This document shows positions 54,698-64,000 of a DNA stretch of 64,000 nt, piece by piece (positions within the stretch are counted from its first letter, which is position 1; the number at the start of each line of letters is the position of its first letter). A program made the position numbers and the translations under genes. The DNA comes from Cordylochernes scorpioides (taxonomy: Eukaryota > Arthropoda > Arachnida > Pseudoscorpiones > Chernetidae), in the NCBI GenBank assembly GCA_030710605.1, contig CP092869.1, positions 13,213,295-13,277,294 on the forward strand. Direction: 5' to 3'. Under the pieces are notes generated by a model. The model saw only the letters and a list, made by a program, of their open reading frames with translations, had not been told where the DNA came from and did no database searches.

Positions 54698-54971
54698 TGA
54701 CATGAATGAGAAGGAGATGCTATATTTATAAGCGACAGTTTAGCATAAAAAATATTAAACAAGAAATAAAAGATTAAAAAGATTTGAGATTTGCATGCCA
54801 GTAATAAAAATATTTAAAAGTGTACAATATATAGATTTAAGAAAATCTGCATACCTAGGATGAAGGGAAAAAGGCAGAAAACTAGAGGCGAAGACAAAAG
54901 CAAGAATAAAAATAAAAATAAGAATATAAACGAGAATATAAAAAACAGCGGAATAAAGATAAAGTTAAAAG

Positions 54972-56436
54972 TTACGAAGGAGGTGTATCTGTTGGTATAG
55001 AATAAAAAGCAGAATATTGGGGCGGGAGGTCAATCCTTCTGTTGAGGCTGGGTGTAGTATTGGAGACAAGGGCTTCGAGAACTAAGCGTTGGTATTTATT
55101 TGCTATATCGCTATAAACGGGGGTTGTATTGTCGAGATTAAAGGAATGTCCGGATTCGGCGATATGTTGGTATATGAGCGATTTTTTGTCTTTCGAGCGG
55201 ATGTTGCAGGCGTGTTCACTGGCTCTGATGGCGATTGTTCGGCCTGTTTCTCCAATATAGCATAAATCGCAATCGTTACAAGGAATTTTGTAAACGGCGT
55301 TAGAAAGGGATTGGGGGTTACGTTTGGCGGAGCTTTTTGTGATTGGATGTCGTAGGAAGGTGTAAAGGGAAGGTGTGCACTTGTAAAGAGTGCGAATGCC
55401 GAATTTACGTAAAAAGAAACCAATACCGGAATTCGTGGTGGAGTATGGGAGGACGCAGGTGCTTTTAAATAAAGGAGGTGTGGTTCTTTTTTGATTGGGT
55501 GTGAAAAAATGTCGGTCGATAAAACTGCGTGGATAGCCCGCGGACAAGAGATGCGAGTAGACTGTGCGCCTCTCGATATTTTTAAAGAAAGGGAGGGAAC
55601 AGTGGGTGTAAATACGTTTGGAAAGAATTCGGACGGTGGTGATCTTATGGGAGACGGGGGCGTGGGATGAAAAATGTAGGTACGAGGGGGTAAAGCCGGG
55701 TTTGTGAAAGACCGTTGTGTGGAATTTATCGTCGGTGTTAATAATTAAAATGTCTAAAAATGGAATACAGTTAGAGCGGGACGGGTTGTGTGTAAAAAGT
55801 AGATCCGGATGGTAAGAGTTTAAAGCGGTGAGAATGGGTAAATGATCGGTATCTCGGTGTAGGCAGAAGATGTCGTCTACGTAACGTAACCAAGTAACGA
55901 CCCCCAAATGATCTTTGGACACCAGCCATTGGTCCAGCCCTAGCATGACAATTTCCGCTGCGATTGTGGAGAGAGGACTGCCCATAGGGGAGCCTCGTAT
56001 CTGTAGAAAGGAACGGCTGTTGAATTCGAGGGTATTCATGCCAAGACAGATAGTAAACATATCTATTATCGATTTTTGGTCTTTGCTAGAGAATGTAGAG
56101 AAGGCAAGGAGTGAACTAAGACCGTCTGTAATCAAAGAGTGCGGAAGGCATAGGAAAAGGGATGTTACGTCGAAGGTGGACATGATAAGTTTATCAGGCT
56201 GGGGAACACTCTTTAATTTGGTTAGAAATTCGGTAGAATCTTGAACTGAAAAGAGGTTGTGTGCCTTAACGAGAGGTTTAAGGAGGTTAGTGAGATATTT
56301 AGCTAAGTGTAGTGCAGGGGAGAGGTGGTAGGCTACAATGGGCCTAAGGGGAATGTGGGGCTTATGGGTCTTAGGGAGGCCGTATATGTAGGGGACGCCG
56401 GTAAGGTTGGAGGTGAATCGCTGGAATTGCTCGGGG
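54972..56436 (-). pseudogene. Penelope-like RT and GIY-YIG protein, 5'-truncated
   Basis: The open part from 56183 encodes 403 residues nearly identical to residues 125-527 of the plus-strand copy (FDVTSLF, GSPMGSPLS, RYVDDIF, CYIGETGR). Homology extends upstream to 56436, where it stops in the fingers region. It lacks the N-terminal portion. The C-terminal endonuclease appears complete. Confidence 0.85.
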
Positions 56437-56471
56437 GTTGTTATGATGAAGGCGGAGGAATATGAGAAAAA

Positions 56472-58055
56472 ATGCTTGACCTCCTATCTGACCCAGACAC
56501 GTTCCATGAGATCCCAACCGAACGAATCACTGCTCTTTCCGATGGCTTTAAGTTTGCACTCAGGACGCTCAAGAGGAATGGAAGCATCACCCCCGAGCAA
56601 TTCCAGCGATTCACCTCCAATCTTACCGGTGTCCCTTACATATACGGCCTCCCTAAGACCCATAAGCCCCACATTCCCCTTAGGCCCATTGTAGCCTACC
56701 ACCTCTCCCCTGCACTACACTTAGCTAAATATCTCACTAACCTCCTTAAACCTCTCGTTAAGGCACACAACCTCTTTTCAGTTCAAGATTCTACCGAATT
56801 TCTAACCAAATTAAAGAGTGTTCCCCAGCCTGATAAACTTATCATGTCCACCTTCGACGTAACATCCCTTTTCCTATGCCTTCCGCACTCTTTGATTACA
56901 GACGGTCTTAGTTCACTCCTTGCCTTCTCTACATTCTCTAGCAAAGACCAAAAATCGATAATAGATCTGTTTACTATCTGTCTTGGCATGAATACCCTCG
57001 AATTCAACAGCCGTTCCTTTCTACAGATACGAGGCTCCCCTATGGGCAGTCCTCTCTCCACAATCGCAGCGGAAATTGTCATGCTAGGGCTGGACCAATG
57101 GCTGGTGTCCAAAGACCATTTGGGGGTCGTTACTTGGTTACGTTACGTAGACGACATCTTCTGCCTACACCGAGATACCGATCATTTACCCATTCTCACC
57201 GCTTTAAACTCTTACCATCCGGATCTACTTTTTACACACAACCCGTCCCGCTCTAACTGTATTCCATTTTTAGACATTTTAATTATTAACACCGACGATA
57301 AATTCCACACAACGGTCTTTCACAAACCCGGCTTTACCCCCTCGTACCTACATTTTTCATCCCACGCCCCCGTCTCCCATAAGATCACCACCGTCCGAAC
57401 TCTTTCCAAACGTATCTACACCCACTGTTCCCTCCCTTTCTTTAAAAATATCGAGAGGCGCACGGTCTACTCGCATCTCTTGTCCGCGGGCTATCCACGC
57501 AGTTTTATCGACCGACATTTTTTCACACCCAATCAAAAAAGAACCACACCTCCTTTATTTAAAAGCACCTGCGTCCTCCCATACTCCACCACGAATTCCG
57601 GTATTGGTTCCTTTTTACGTAAATTCGGCATTCGCACTCTTTACAAGTGCACACCTTCCCTTTACACCTTCCTACGACATCCAATCACAAAAAGCTCCGC
57701 CAAACGTAACCCCCAATCCCTTTCTAACGCCGTTTACAAAATTCCTTGTAACGATTGCGATTTATGCTATATTGGAGAAACAGGCCGAACAATCGCCATC
57801 AGAGCCAGTGAACACGCCCGCAACATCCGCTCGAAAGACAAAAAATCGCTCATATACCAACATATCGCCGAATCCGGACATTCCTTTAATCTCGACAATA
57901 CAACCCCCGTTTATAGCGATATAGCAAATAAATACCAACGCTTAGTTCTCGAAGCCCTTGTCTCCAATACTACACCCAGCCTCAACAGAAAGATTGACCT
58001 CCCGCCCCAATATTCTGCTTTTTATTCTATACCAACAGATACACCTCCTTCGTAA
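56472..58055 (+). CDS. Penelope-like reverse transcriptase with GIY-YIG endonuclease
   Basis: 527 residues. RT motifs: YGLPKTHKP...LRPIV (59-73), FDVTSLF (128-134, catalytic Asp), GSPMGSPLS (188-196) and RYVDDIF (224-230, catalytic Asp pair). The C-terminal GIY-YIG endonuclease has AVYKIPCNDCDLCYIGETGR (420-439), with two cysteine pairs before YIG, the family Arg, and a Glu at 494. Penelope proteins copy RNA at a nick made by this endonuclease. Full proteins are several hundred residues longer, and the N-terminal part is missing here, so this frame starts at an internal Met. RT and endonuclease motifs look intact. Confidence 0.85.
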   Translation: MLDLLSDPDTFHEIPTERITALSDGFKFALRTLKRNGSITPEQFQRFTSNLTGVPYIYGLPKTHKPHIPLRPIVAYHLSPALHLAKYLTNLLKPLVKAHNLFSVQDSTEFLTKLKSVPQPDKLIMSTFDVTSLFLCLPHSLITDGLSSLLAFSTFSSKDQKSIIDLFTICLGMNTLEFNSRSFLQIRGSPMGSPLSTIAAEIVMLGLDQWLVSKDHLGVVTWLRYVDDIFCLHRDTDHLPILTALNSYHPDLLFTHNPSRSNCIPFLDILIINTDDKFHTTVFHKPGFTPSYLHFSSHAPVSHKITTVRTLSKRIYTHCSLPFFKNIERRTVYSHLLSAGYPRSFIDRHFFTPNQKRTTPPLFKSTCVLPYSTTNSGIGSFLRKFGIRTLYKCTPSLYTFLRHPITKSSAKRNPQSLSNAVYKIPCNDCDLCYIGETGRTIAIRASEHARNIRSKDKKSLIYQHIAESGHSFNLDNTTPVYSDIANKYQRLVLEALVSNTTPSLNRKIDLPPQYSAFYSIPTDTPPS

Positions 58056-58330
58056 CTTTTAACTTTATCTTTATTCCGCTGTTTTTTATATTCTCGTTTA
58101 TATTCTTATTTTTATTTTTATTCTTGCTTTTGTCTTCGCCTCTAGTTTTCTGCCTTTTTCCCTTCATCCTAGGTATGCAGATTTTCTTAAATCTATATAT
58201 TGTACACTTTTAAATATTTTTATTACTGGCATGCAAATCTCAAATCTTTTTAATCTTTTATTTCTTGTTTAATATTTTTTTATGCTAAACTGTCGCTTAT
58301 AAATATAGCATCTCCTTCTCATTCATGTCA

Positions 58331-58369
58331 ATACCTGATAAAGGACGGCTGACGTCCGAAAGCTCGTAT
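58331..58369 (+). ncRNA. Penelope hammerhead with G8A core mutation
   Basis: Same structure as 54659-54697, but the core reads CUGAUAA. G8 (58340) has become A. G8 is essential for hammerhead catalysis, so this copy should not cleave. Confidence 0.75.
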
Positions 58370-58421
58370 ACTGCTTAATAAAGAAACTTACCACGTTCCT
58401 CTTAATCTCTCTTTTTAATAT

Positions 58422-60745
58422 CTTATATCATTGCAGTAAAGTCTGTAGAGATAATATTTGATGATATTATTGAAAATAAACAAATTGCCACTCATTCAAT
58501 AACTTATATCATTGCAGTAAGGTCTGTAGAGATAATATTTGATGATATTATTGAAAATAAACATATTGCCACTCATTCAATAACTTATATCATTGCAGTA
58601 AAGTCTGTAGAGATAATATTTGATGATATTATTGAAAATAAACATATTGCCACTCATTTAATAACTTATATCATTCCAGTAAAGTCTGTAGAGATAATAT
58701 TTAATGATATTATTGAAAAGAAACATATTGCCACTCATTCAATAACTTATATCATTGCAGTAAGGTCTGTAGAGATAATATTTGATGATATTATTGAAAA
58801 GAAACATATTGCCACTCATTCAATAACTTATATCATTGCAGTAAGGTCTGTTGAGATAATATTTGATGATATTATTGAAAAGAAACATATTGCCACTCAT
58901 TCAATAACTTATATCATTACAGTAAGGTCTGTTGAGATATTTGATTATATTATTGAAAATAAACATATTGCCACTCATTCAATAACTTATAACATTGCAA
59001 TAAGGTCTATAGAGATAATATTTGATGATATTATTGAAAAGAAACATATTGCCACTCATTCAATAACTTATATCATTGCAGTAAGGTCTGTTGAGATAAT
59101 ATTTGATGATATTATTGAAAAGAAACATATTGCCACTCATTCAATAACTTATATCATTGCAGTAAGGTCTGTTGAGATAATATTTGATGATATTATTGAA
59201 AATAAACATATTGCCACTCATTCAATAACTTATATCATTGCAGTAAGGTCTGTAGAGATAATATTTGATGATATTATTGAAAATAAACATATTGCCACTC
59301 ATTCAATAACTTATAACATTGCAGTAAAGTCTGTAGAGATAATATTTGGTGATATTATTGAAAATAAACATATTGCCACTCATTTAATAACTTATATCAT
59401 TCCAGTAAAGTCTGTAGAGATAATATTTAATGATATTATTGAAAAGAAACATATTGCCACTCATTCAATAACTTATATCATTGCAGTAAGGTCTGTAGAG
59501 ATAATATTTGATGATATTATTGAAAAGAAACATATTGCCACTCATTCAATAACTTATATCATTGCAGTAAGGTCTGTTGAGATAATATTTGATGATATTA
59601 TTGAAAAGAAACATATTGCCACTCATTCAATAACTTATATCATTACAGTAAGGTCTGTTGAGATATTTGATTATATTATTGAAAATAAACATATTGCCAC
59701 TCATTCAATAACTTATAACATTGCAATAAGGTCTATAGAGATAATATTTGATGATATTATTGAAAAGAAACATATTGCCACTCATTCAATAACTTATATC
59801 ATTGCAGTAAGGTCTGTTGAGATAATATTTGATGATATTATTGAAAAGAAACATATTGCCACTCATTCAATAACTTATATCATTGCAGTAAGGTCTGTAG
59901 AGATAATATTTGATGATATTATTGAAAATAAACATATTGCCACTCATTCAATAACTTATATCATTGCAGTAAAGTCTGTAGAGATAATATTTGATGATAT
60001 TATTGAAAATAAACATATTGCCACTCATTTAATAACTTATATCATTCCAGTAAAGTCTGTAGAGATAATATTTAATGATATTATTGAAAAGAAACACATT
60101 GCCACTCATTCAATAACTTATATCATTGCAGTAAGGTCTGTAGAGATAATACTTGATGATATTATTGAAAAGAAACATATTGCCACTCATTCAATAACTT
60201 ATATCATTGCAGTAAGGTCTGTAGAGATAATATTTGATGATATTATTGAAAAGAAACATATTGCCACTTATTCAATAACTTATATCATTGCAGTAAGGTC
60301 TGTTGAGATAATATTTGATGATATTATTGAAAAGAAACATATTGCCACTCATTCAATAACTTATATCATTACAGTAAGGTCTGTTGAGATATTTGATTAT
60401 ATTATTGAAAATGAACATATTGCCACTCATTCAATAACTTATATCATTGCAATAAGGTCTATAGAGATAATATTTGATGATATTATTGAAAATAAACAAA
60501 TTGCCACTCATTCAGTAACTTATATCATTCCAGTAAAGTCTGTAGAGATAATATTTGATAATATTATTGGAAAGAAACACATTGCCACTCATTCAATAAC
60601 TTATATCATTGCAGTAAGGTCTGTAGAGATAATACTTGATGATATTATTGAAAAGAAACATATTGCCACTTATTCAATAACCTATATCATTGCAATAAGG
60701 TCTATAGAGATAATATTTGATGATATTATTGAAAAGAAACACTTT
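58422..60745 (+). repeat. 81-bp satellite, part 3, with higher-order repeat
   Basis: About 28 units. A 3-bp-shorter variant (GAGATATTTGATTATATT) recurs at 58934, 59660 and 60386, exactly 726 bp apart. This gives a nine-unit higher-order repeat. The array leaves through AAACACTTTGCAAGTAAATT, the natural 3' continuation of the S1 element. Confidence 0.95.
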
Positions 60746-61059
60746 GCAAGTAAATTATTTGTTACAAAAAAAAAATCTTAGCTATAAACTCCCGATAGAA
60801 TGATTCAATTTATATTGTCTTTCTCTATTTTCTTACAATCCTTCTGACGATGGATGTTTACGATCTGTGAGAGGCCTCCGTTGGGAATCGTGAATGTTGT
60901 TCCTTCAGCAGTAAACGAGACAATGGCTGTCTCCGAGCAGGCCGTAAACTGCCAGTACGTAAATCACACAGCTTCCGTCAGCTCTTACATCAAACTCATA
61001 CCTTATATACATATAGGTATTAAGTTCTATTCGGATTACTGAAGTACCTTTGCGTTTTC
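60746..61059. other. no gene supported
   Basis: A 62-codon frame at 60854-61042 has no recognised domain. Confidence 0.3.
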
Positions 61060-61465
61060 CTCTTCTTCTTCTTCATCTCCACTCAATCATATTAGAGTAT
61101 CAAGCTTGTAAAGCTTGAGACTTTTGATGGTGTCTGTTTAACAACCATCATGACTGGGTGAAGTAGAATGCGTCTGCCTTTGTCATTACGACTGGGAGCA
61201 CTACTCAGTGGCAGGCTGACTTAGCTCCATAAGAAATGGCCGCCTCTGACATGAGGAACAGACGCCATGTGCAGCCACTCCTAACATGGAGTACAAACGC
61301 TGATCATCTTGTATCCCTGGAGCCCTTACATGGTACTATCAGCCAGGCCAGCTGAGCCCAGGTTTTTTAGTGAGCTTGTTACTGCTCCCCCTCCTCCTTT
61401 TTCATCCGGGCTTGGGACCGGCAAAGGCGGAGTTCGCCTTTTTCCTTATTGTAGTTAGCTATCAT
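61060..61465 (+). repeat. array relative and LINE-like segment
   Basis: Positions 61070-61140 are one diverged unit of the 86-bp array at 11930. Positions 61370-61450 (CATCCGGGCTTGGGACCGGC) look like part of a non-LTR retrotransposon, but no domain can be shown. Confidence 0.35.
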
Positions 61466-62226
61466 TGTTGTTCTCAATCATTTATTATCGAGTAAAACTA
61501 TCAGGATTCCAGGGAAAAGTATCATGGTATTCTATGTTTTCTCTTGTAGAAGGACGTTCGTGCCCGAAAACCAGAGATTAAAAAGTTGTTTTTTTTTTAA
61601 ATAATATACTCTTCCCTAGTGGCTTGATATTTTTTACTCAATATTCATACGAGGGATTCTTTTATGGAATTATTGAATCATTTAGTAATTATAGCAATGC
61701 TTCTCTTATTTATATTTATTCTGTAAGCAATAGTTACCCAGAAATTATTTGAAAAAGTAAAAATAAAAATCAGGTTAAAAAGTTTCTTTATGGAGTATAA
61801 TATCAGACTTCCAGGGAAAGGTATCATGGTATTCCATGTTTTATCCTGTAGATGGGCGTTCGTGCCCTAAAACTAGAGATTTAAAAGTTTTTTTTTTTTG
61901 AGAATATACTCTTCCATGGTGTATCAGCCCGTTGCAGTATATTTGCTCGAAAGCTTGCAAATTTAAAAGAAACCTTTTACCTGATATTTATTTTTACTTT
62001 TTCAAATATTTATTCTGTATTTAACCTTATATAATCTTATATGGACTTTGTAATAAATCAGTTTCAATCTCAATCTCTCTATACCTTGATGATGGGAATT
62101 TTTCAATCATTCGGACGTTGTTTCTTTAGAATACAGAAGTCTGTGACCTTTAAATACTCGGACCACAAATATATTTTATGATGGTTTTAAGTGTGGATTG
62201 TAGAAGAACCTAAAGAGAGTTAATAA
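61466..62226 (+). repeat. two decayed hammerhead-like repeats
   Basis: GGAAAAGTATCATGGTATTC...CTTGTAGAAGGACGTTCGTG, then CCCGAAAACCAGAG (61515-61590), and a second version at 61810-61890 (CTGTAGATGGGCGTTCGTGC, CCTAAAAC). Both keep a GGGC/GCCC-type stem II, but the core is degraded. Confidence 0.4.
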
Positions 62227-62229
62227 TTA

Positions 62230-62388
62230 ACACTTTCGACCCGAAGGGACACGATTTCGCGTCCTTGCCGACGTTTTACAGGTACATTGGGTCAGCTGAT
62301 ATCTCCCCAACCCACAGATAGATAGACAAGAAGGTATGGGACAAGATCCTGGTGGACGCGACTTCGGTATTTTATATTTTATTTTGGG
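62230..62388. mobile_element. half of a TTAA MITE
   Basis: Starts TTAACACTTTCGACCCGAAG and follows the 9483-9681 MITE for about 130 bp before giving way to the 103-bp satellite. Confidence 0.6.
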
Positions 62389-63303
62389 GCGGTAGATATT
62401 CCATATGGATCTACCATAACTTCATTAATATGCTTTACCAACCTGTCTTCAGAAAAAGTCAATTTCGATCTTCATTGCGCAAGACCAGTGGCGGTAGATA
62501 TTCCATATGGATCTACCATAACTTCATTAATACGGTTTACCAACCTGTCTTCAGGAAAAAGTCAATTTCGACCTTCATTGCGCAAGACCAGTGGTGGTAG
62601 ATATTCCATATGGATCTACCATAACTTCATCAATACGGTTTACCAACCTGTCTTCAGAAAAAAAGTAAATTTCGACCTTCATTGCGCAAGACCAGTGGTG
62701 GTAGATATTCCATATAGATCTACCATAACTTCATCAATACGGTTTACCAACCTAGCTTCAGAAAAAGTCAATTTCGACCTTCATTGCGCAAGACCAGTGG
62801 CGGTAGATATTCCATATGGATCTACCATAACTTCATCAATACGGTTTACCAACCTGTCTTCAGAAAAAAGTCAATTTCGACCTTCATTGCGCAAGACAAG
62901 TAGCGGTAGATATTCCATATGGATCTACCATAACTTCATTAATACGGTTTACCAACCTGTCTTCAGAAAAAAGTATATTTCGACCTTCATTGCGCAAGAC
63001 CAGTGGCGGTAGATATTCCATATGGATCTACCATAACTTCATCAATACGGTTTACCAACCTGTCTTCAGAAAAAAGTCAATTTCGACCTTCATTGCGCAA
63101 GACAAGTAGCGGTAGATATTCCATATGGATCTACCATAACTTCATTAATACGGTTTACCAACCTGTCTTCAGAAAAAAGTATATTTCGACCTTCATTGCG
63201 CAAGACCAGTGGCGGTAGATATTCCATATGGATCTATCATAACTTCATCAATATGGTTTACCAACCTAGCTTCAGAAAAAAAGTCCATTTCGACCTTCAT
63301 TGC
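62389..63303 (+). repeat. 103-bp satellite array
   Basis: Nine units start at 62391, 62493, 62596, 62700, 62802, 62905, 63008, 63111 and 63214. Each begins with the palindrome-like GGTAGATATTCCATATGGAT and contains CTTCATTGCGCAAGAC. A two-unit block (about 206 bp) is duplicated exactly at 62802-63213. Open frames across it are artefacts. Confidence 0.95.
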
Positions 63304-63735
63304 TCGGTGTATTTATAGGAATTGAGAAATGACAACTTCCCTTGAAGCGGACTTTCCAAGCTGGTCGTGCAATACGTGCATTTACCTCCTCTCTCTTGTC
63401 CCCCTTTTTTGAGGGGCAGACAAAGTTGCTTCACTACCCTCCACCCTTGCCCTCAAACAATGGAAGATTTCCACACGATGTCAAAATATAGTTTAGGTCA
63501 GGAAACCACCACTTTATAAGATATGCATCTTTTTTTATTCAAAAATGGGGAGAGATTTCGTATATGGCTTTCTATTCCTTTCTTTCTCTATTGTTGCATC
63601 ATGATTAATGCGCGTATTTTTAAAATTATATATTTATTTATTTTTATAAAAGAGATTATAACTATAAAATATTATGTACTATAAAACATTTGTATTTTGA
63701 CACAGATACAATATAGATAGAAATTTTTTTATAGA
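63304..63735. other. no gene seen
   Basis: AT-rich sequence with nothing recognised. Confidence 0.35.
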
Positions 63736-63737
63736 TG

Positions 63738-64000
63738 GCGTCAGTTTTTGACGTTTATTTTGACGGGAGAGGCGCCCTATGCTTCTATGGATCAATTTCC
63801 TCCCGGCAAATTTTCCATCTATATTCTAGCCATAGATTTGGCCCAGACACCTTGCCAGCAAAACACCTCTTTGGCAGATTGTGAAGATTCCATTAGATCC
63901 CGTGTGGATCTCATGGAATAAAGTCCGCCCTAGCCTGACGAGGGCCATTAGCCCGAAACCATGGTCTCTAGGTGGACGCTTCTCAGTTTGCCAAAGCTGG
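63738..64000 (+). mobile_element. H2 hammerhead element, cut by the window edge
   Basis: Outer arm piece (63738-63825), the H2 spacer, the hammerhead and the start of the right arm. The element continues past 64000. Confidence 0.8.
63929..63972 (+). ncRNA. type I hammerhead ribozyme, H2 family
   Basis: As at 46170-46213, with the intact core CUGACGA, GAAA and ACCAUGGUC. The base pair next to the core in stem I is a C-U mismatch (CCUAGC against UCUAGG). Cleavage is predicted between 63966 and 63967. Confidence 0.85.

Larger units (their letters stand above)
54586..58421. mobile_element. head-to-head Penelope-like pair with 9-bp target duplication
   Basis: One insertion of 3836 bp lies between copies of CTTATATCA (54577-54585 and 58422-58430). 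It consists of two 5'-truncated Penelope elements facing away from a junction near 56437-56462. Both encode the RT/GIY-YIG protein and end in a hammerhead followed by AATAAAGAAACTTACCACG. Confidence 0.9.

Noticed and set aside
55103..55423. 106-codon frames within the Penelope arms (also 57604-57924)
   Set aside because: They are alternative-frame shadows of the RT/GIY-YIG gene, present identically in both arms.
47830..60745. Regular repeats suggesting a CRISPR array
   Set aside because: The units are contiguous 81-bp copies without unique spacers, in eukaryotic DNA.
62352..63218. Repeat-containing open frames
   Set aside because: They follow the 103-bp satellite with frame changes between units and have no gene features.

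Overview
This window looks like AT-rich, gene-poor DNA from an invertebrate animal, densely packed with transposable elements. The Penelope-like, Ty3/gypsy and LINE fragments resemble arachnid-type arthropod elements, but the organism cannot be fixed from the sequence and this is a guess. One single-copy coding region stands out: an intronless 502-residue coiled-coil protein at 2859-4367. A run of exactly 100 N at 28305-28404 is an assembly gap. Almost everything else that could be identified is a mobile element, a satellite array or a remnant of one.

Layout. 1-2600: an LTR-like segment, a mariner-type MITE, a hammerhead-bearing fold-back element and a tRNA-derived SINE. 2600-4500: the coiled-coil gene. 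4500-12700: a 76-bp array grown out of a MITE, hammerhead repeats, a LINE 3' end with a 12-bp target duplication, a TTAA MITE and an 86-bp array. 12900-18600: SINEs, a mariner fragment split by a ribozyme element, a tRNA-like palindrome, a transposed 5' fragment of 18S rRNA and a 136-bp array. 19200-36000: two near-identical deleted Helentron-like copies, hammerhead elements, SINEs and a gypsy integrase remnant. 36200-47200: a 729-bp Helitron, two dead mariners, MITEs and more ribozyme elements. 47600-60750: an 81-bp satellite array interrupted by a 4.8-kb non-LTR retrotransposon with a 2A-like motif and by a 3.8-kb head-to-head Penelope pair. 60750-64000: a 103-bp satellite and a final hammerhead element.

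The unifying theme is self-cleaving RNA. At least four repeat families carry recognisable type I hammerhead ribozymes with very short palindromic stem III: three short families (here H1, H2, H3) and the Penelope element. A fifth abundant family (here S1, about 300-370 bp, 10 or more copies) carries every conserved hammerhead core base and three complementary stems, but its strands lie in an order that is not a cyclic permutation of known hammerhead types I-III. Subfamilies show compensatory changes in stems I and II, and two elements begin at or within one or two bases of the predicted cleavage sites. S1 inserts with 10-13 bp target duplications, occurs as tandem and head-to-head units, and one copy gave rise to the 81-bp satellite. 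This is the best candidate here for an undescribed system.
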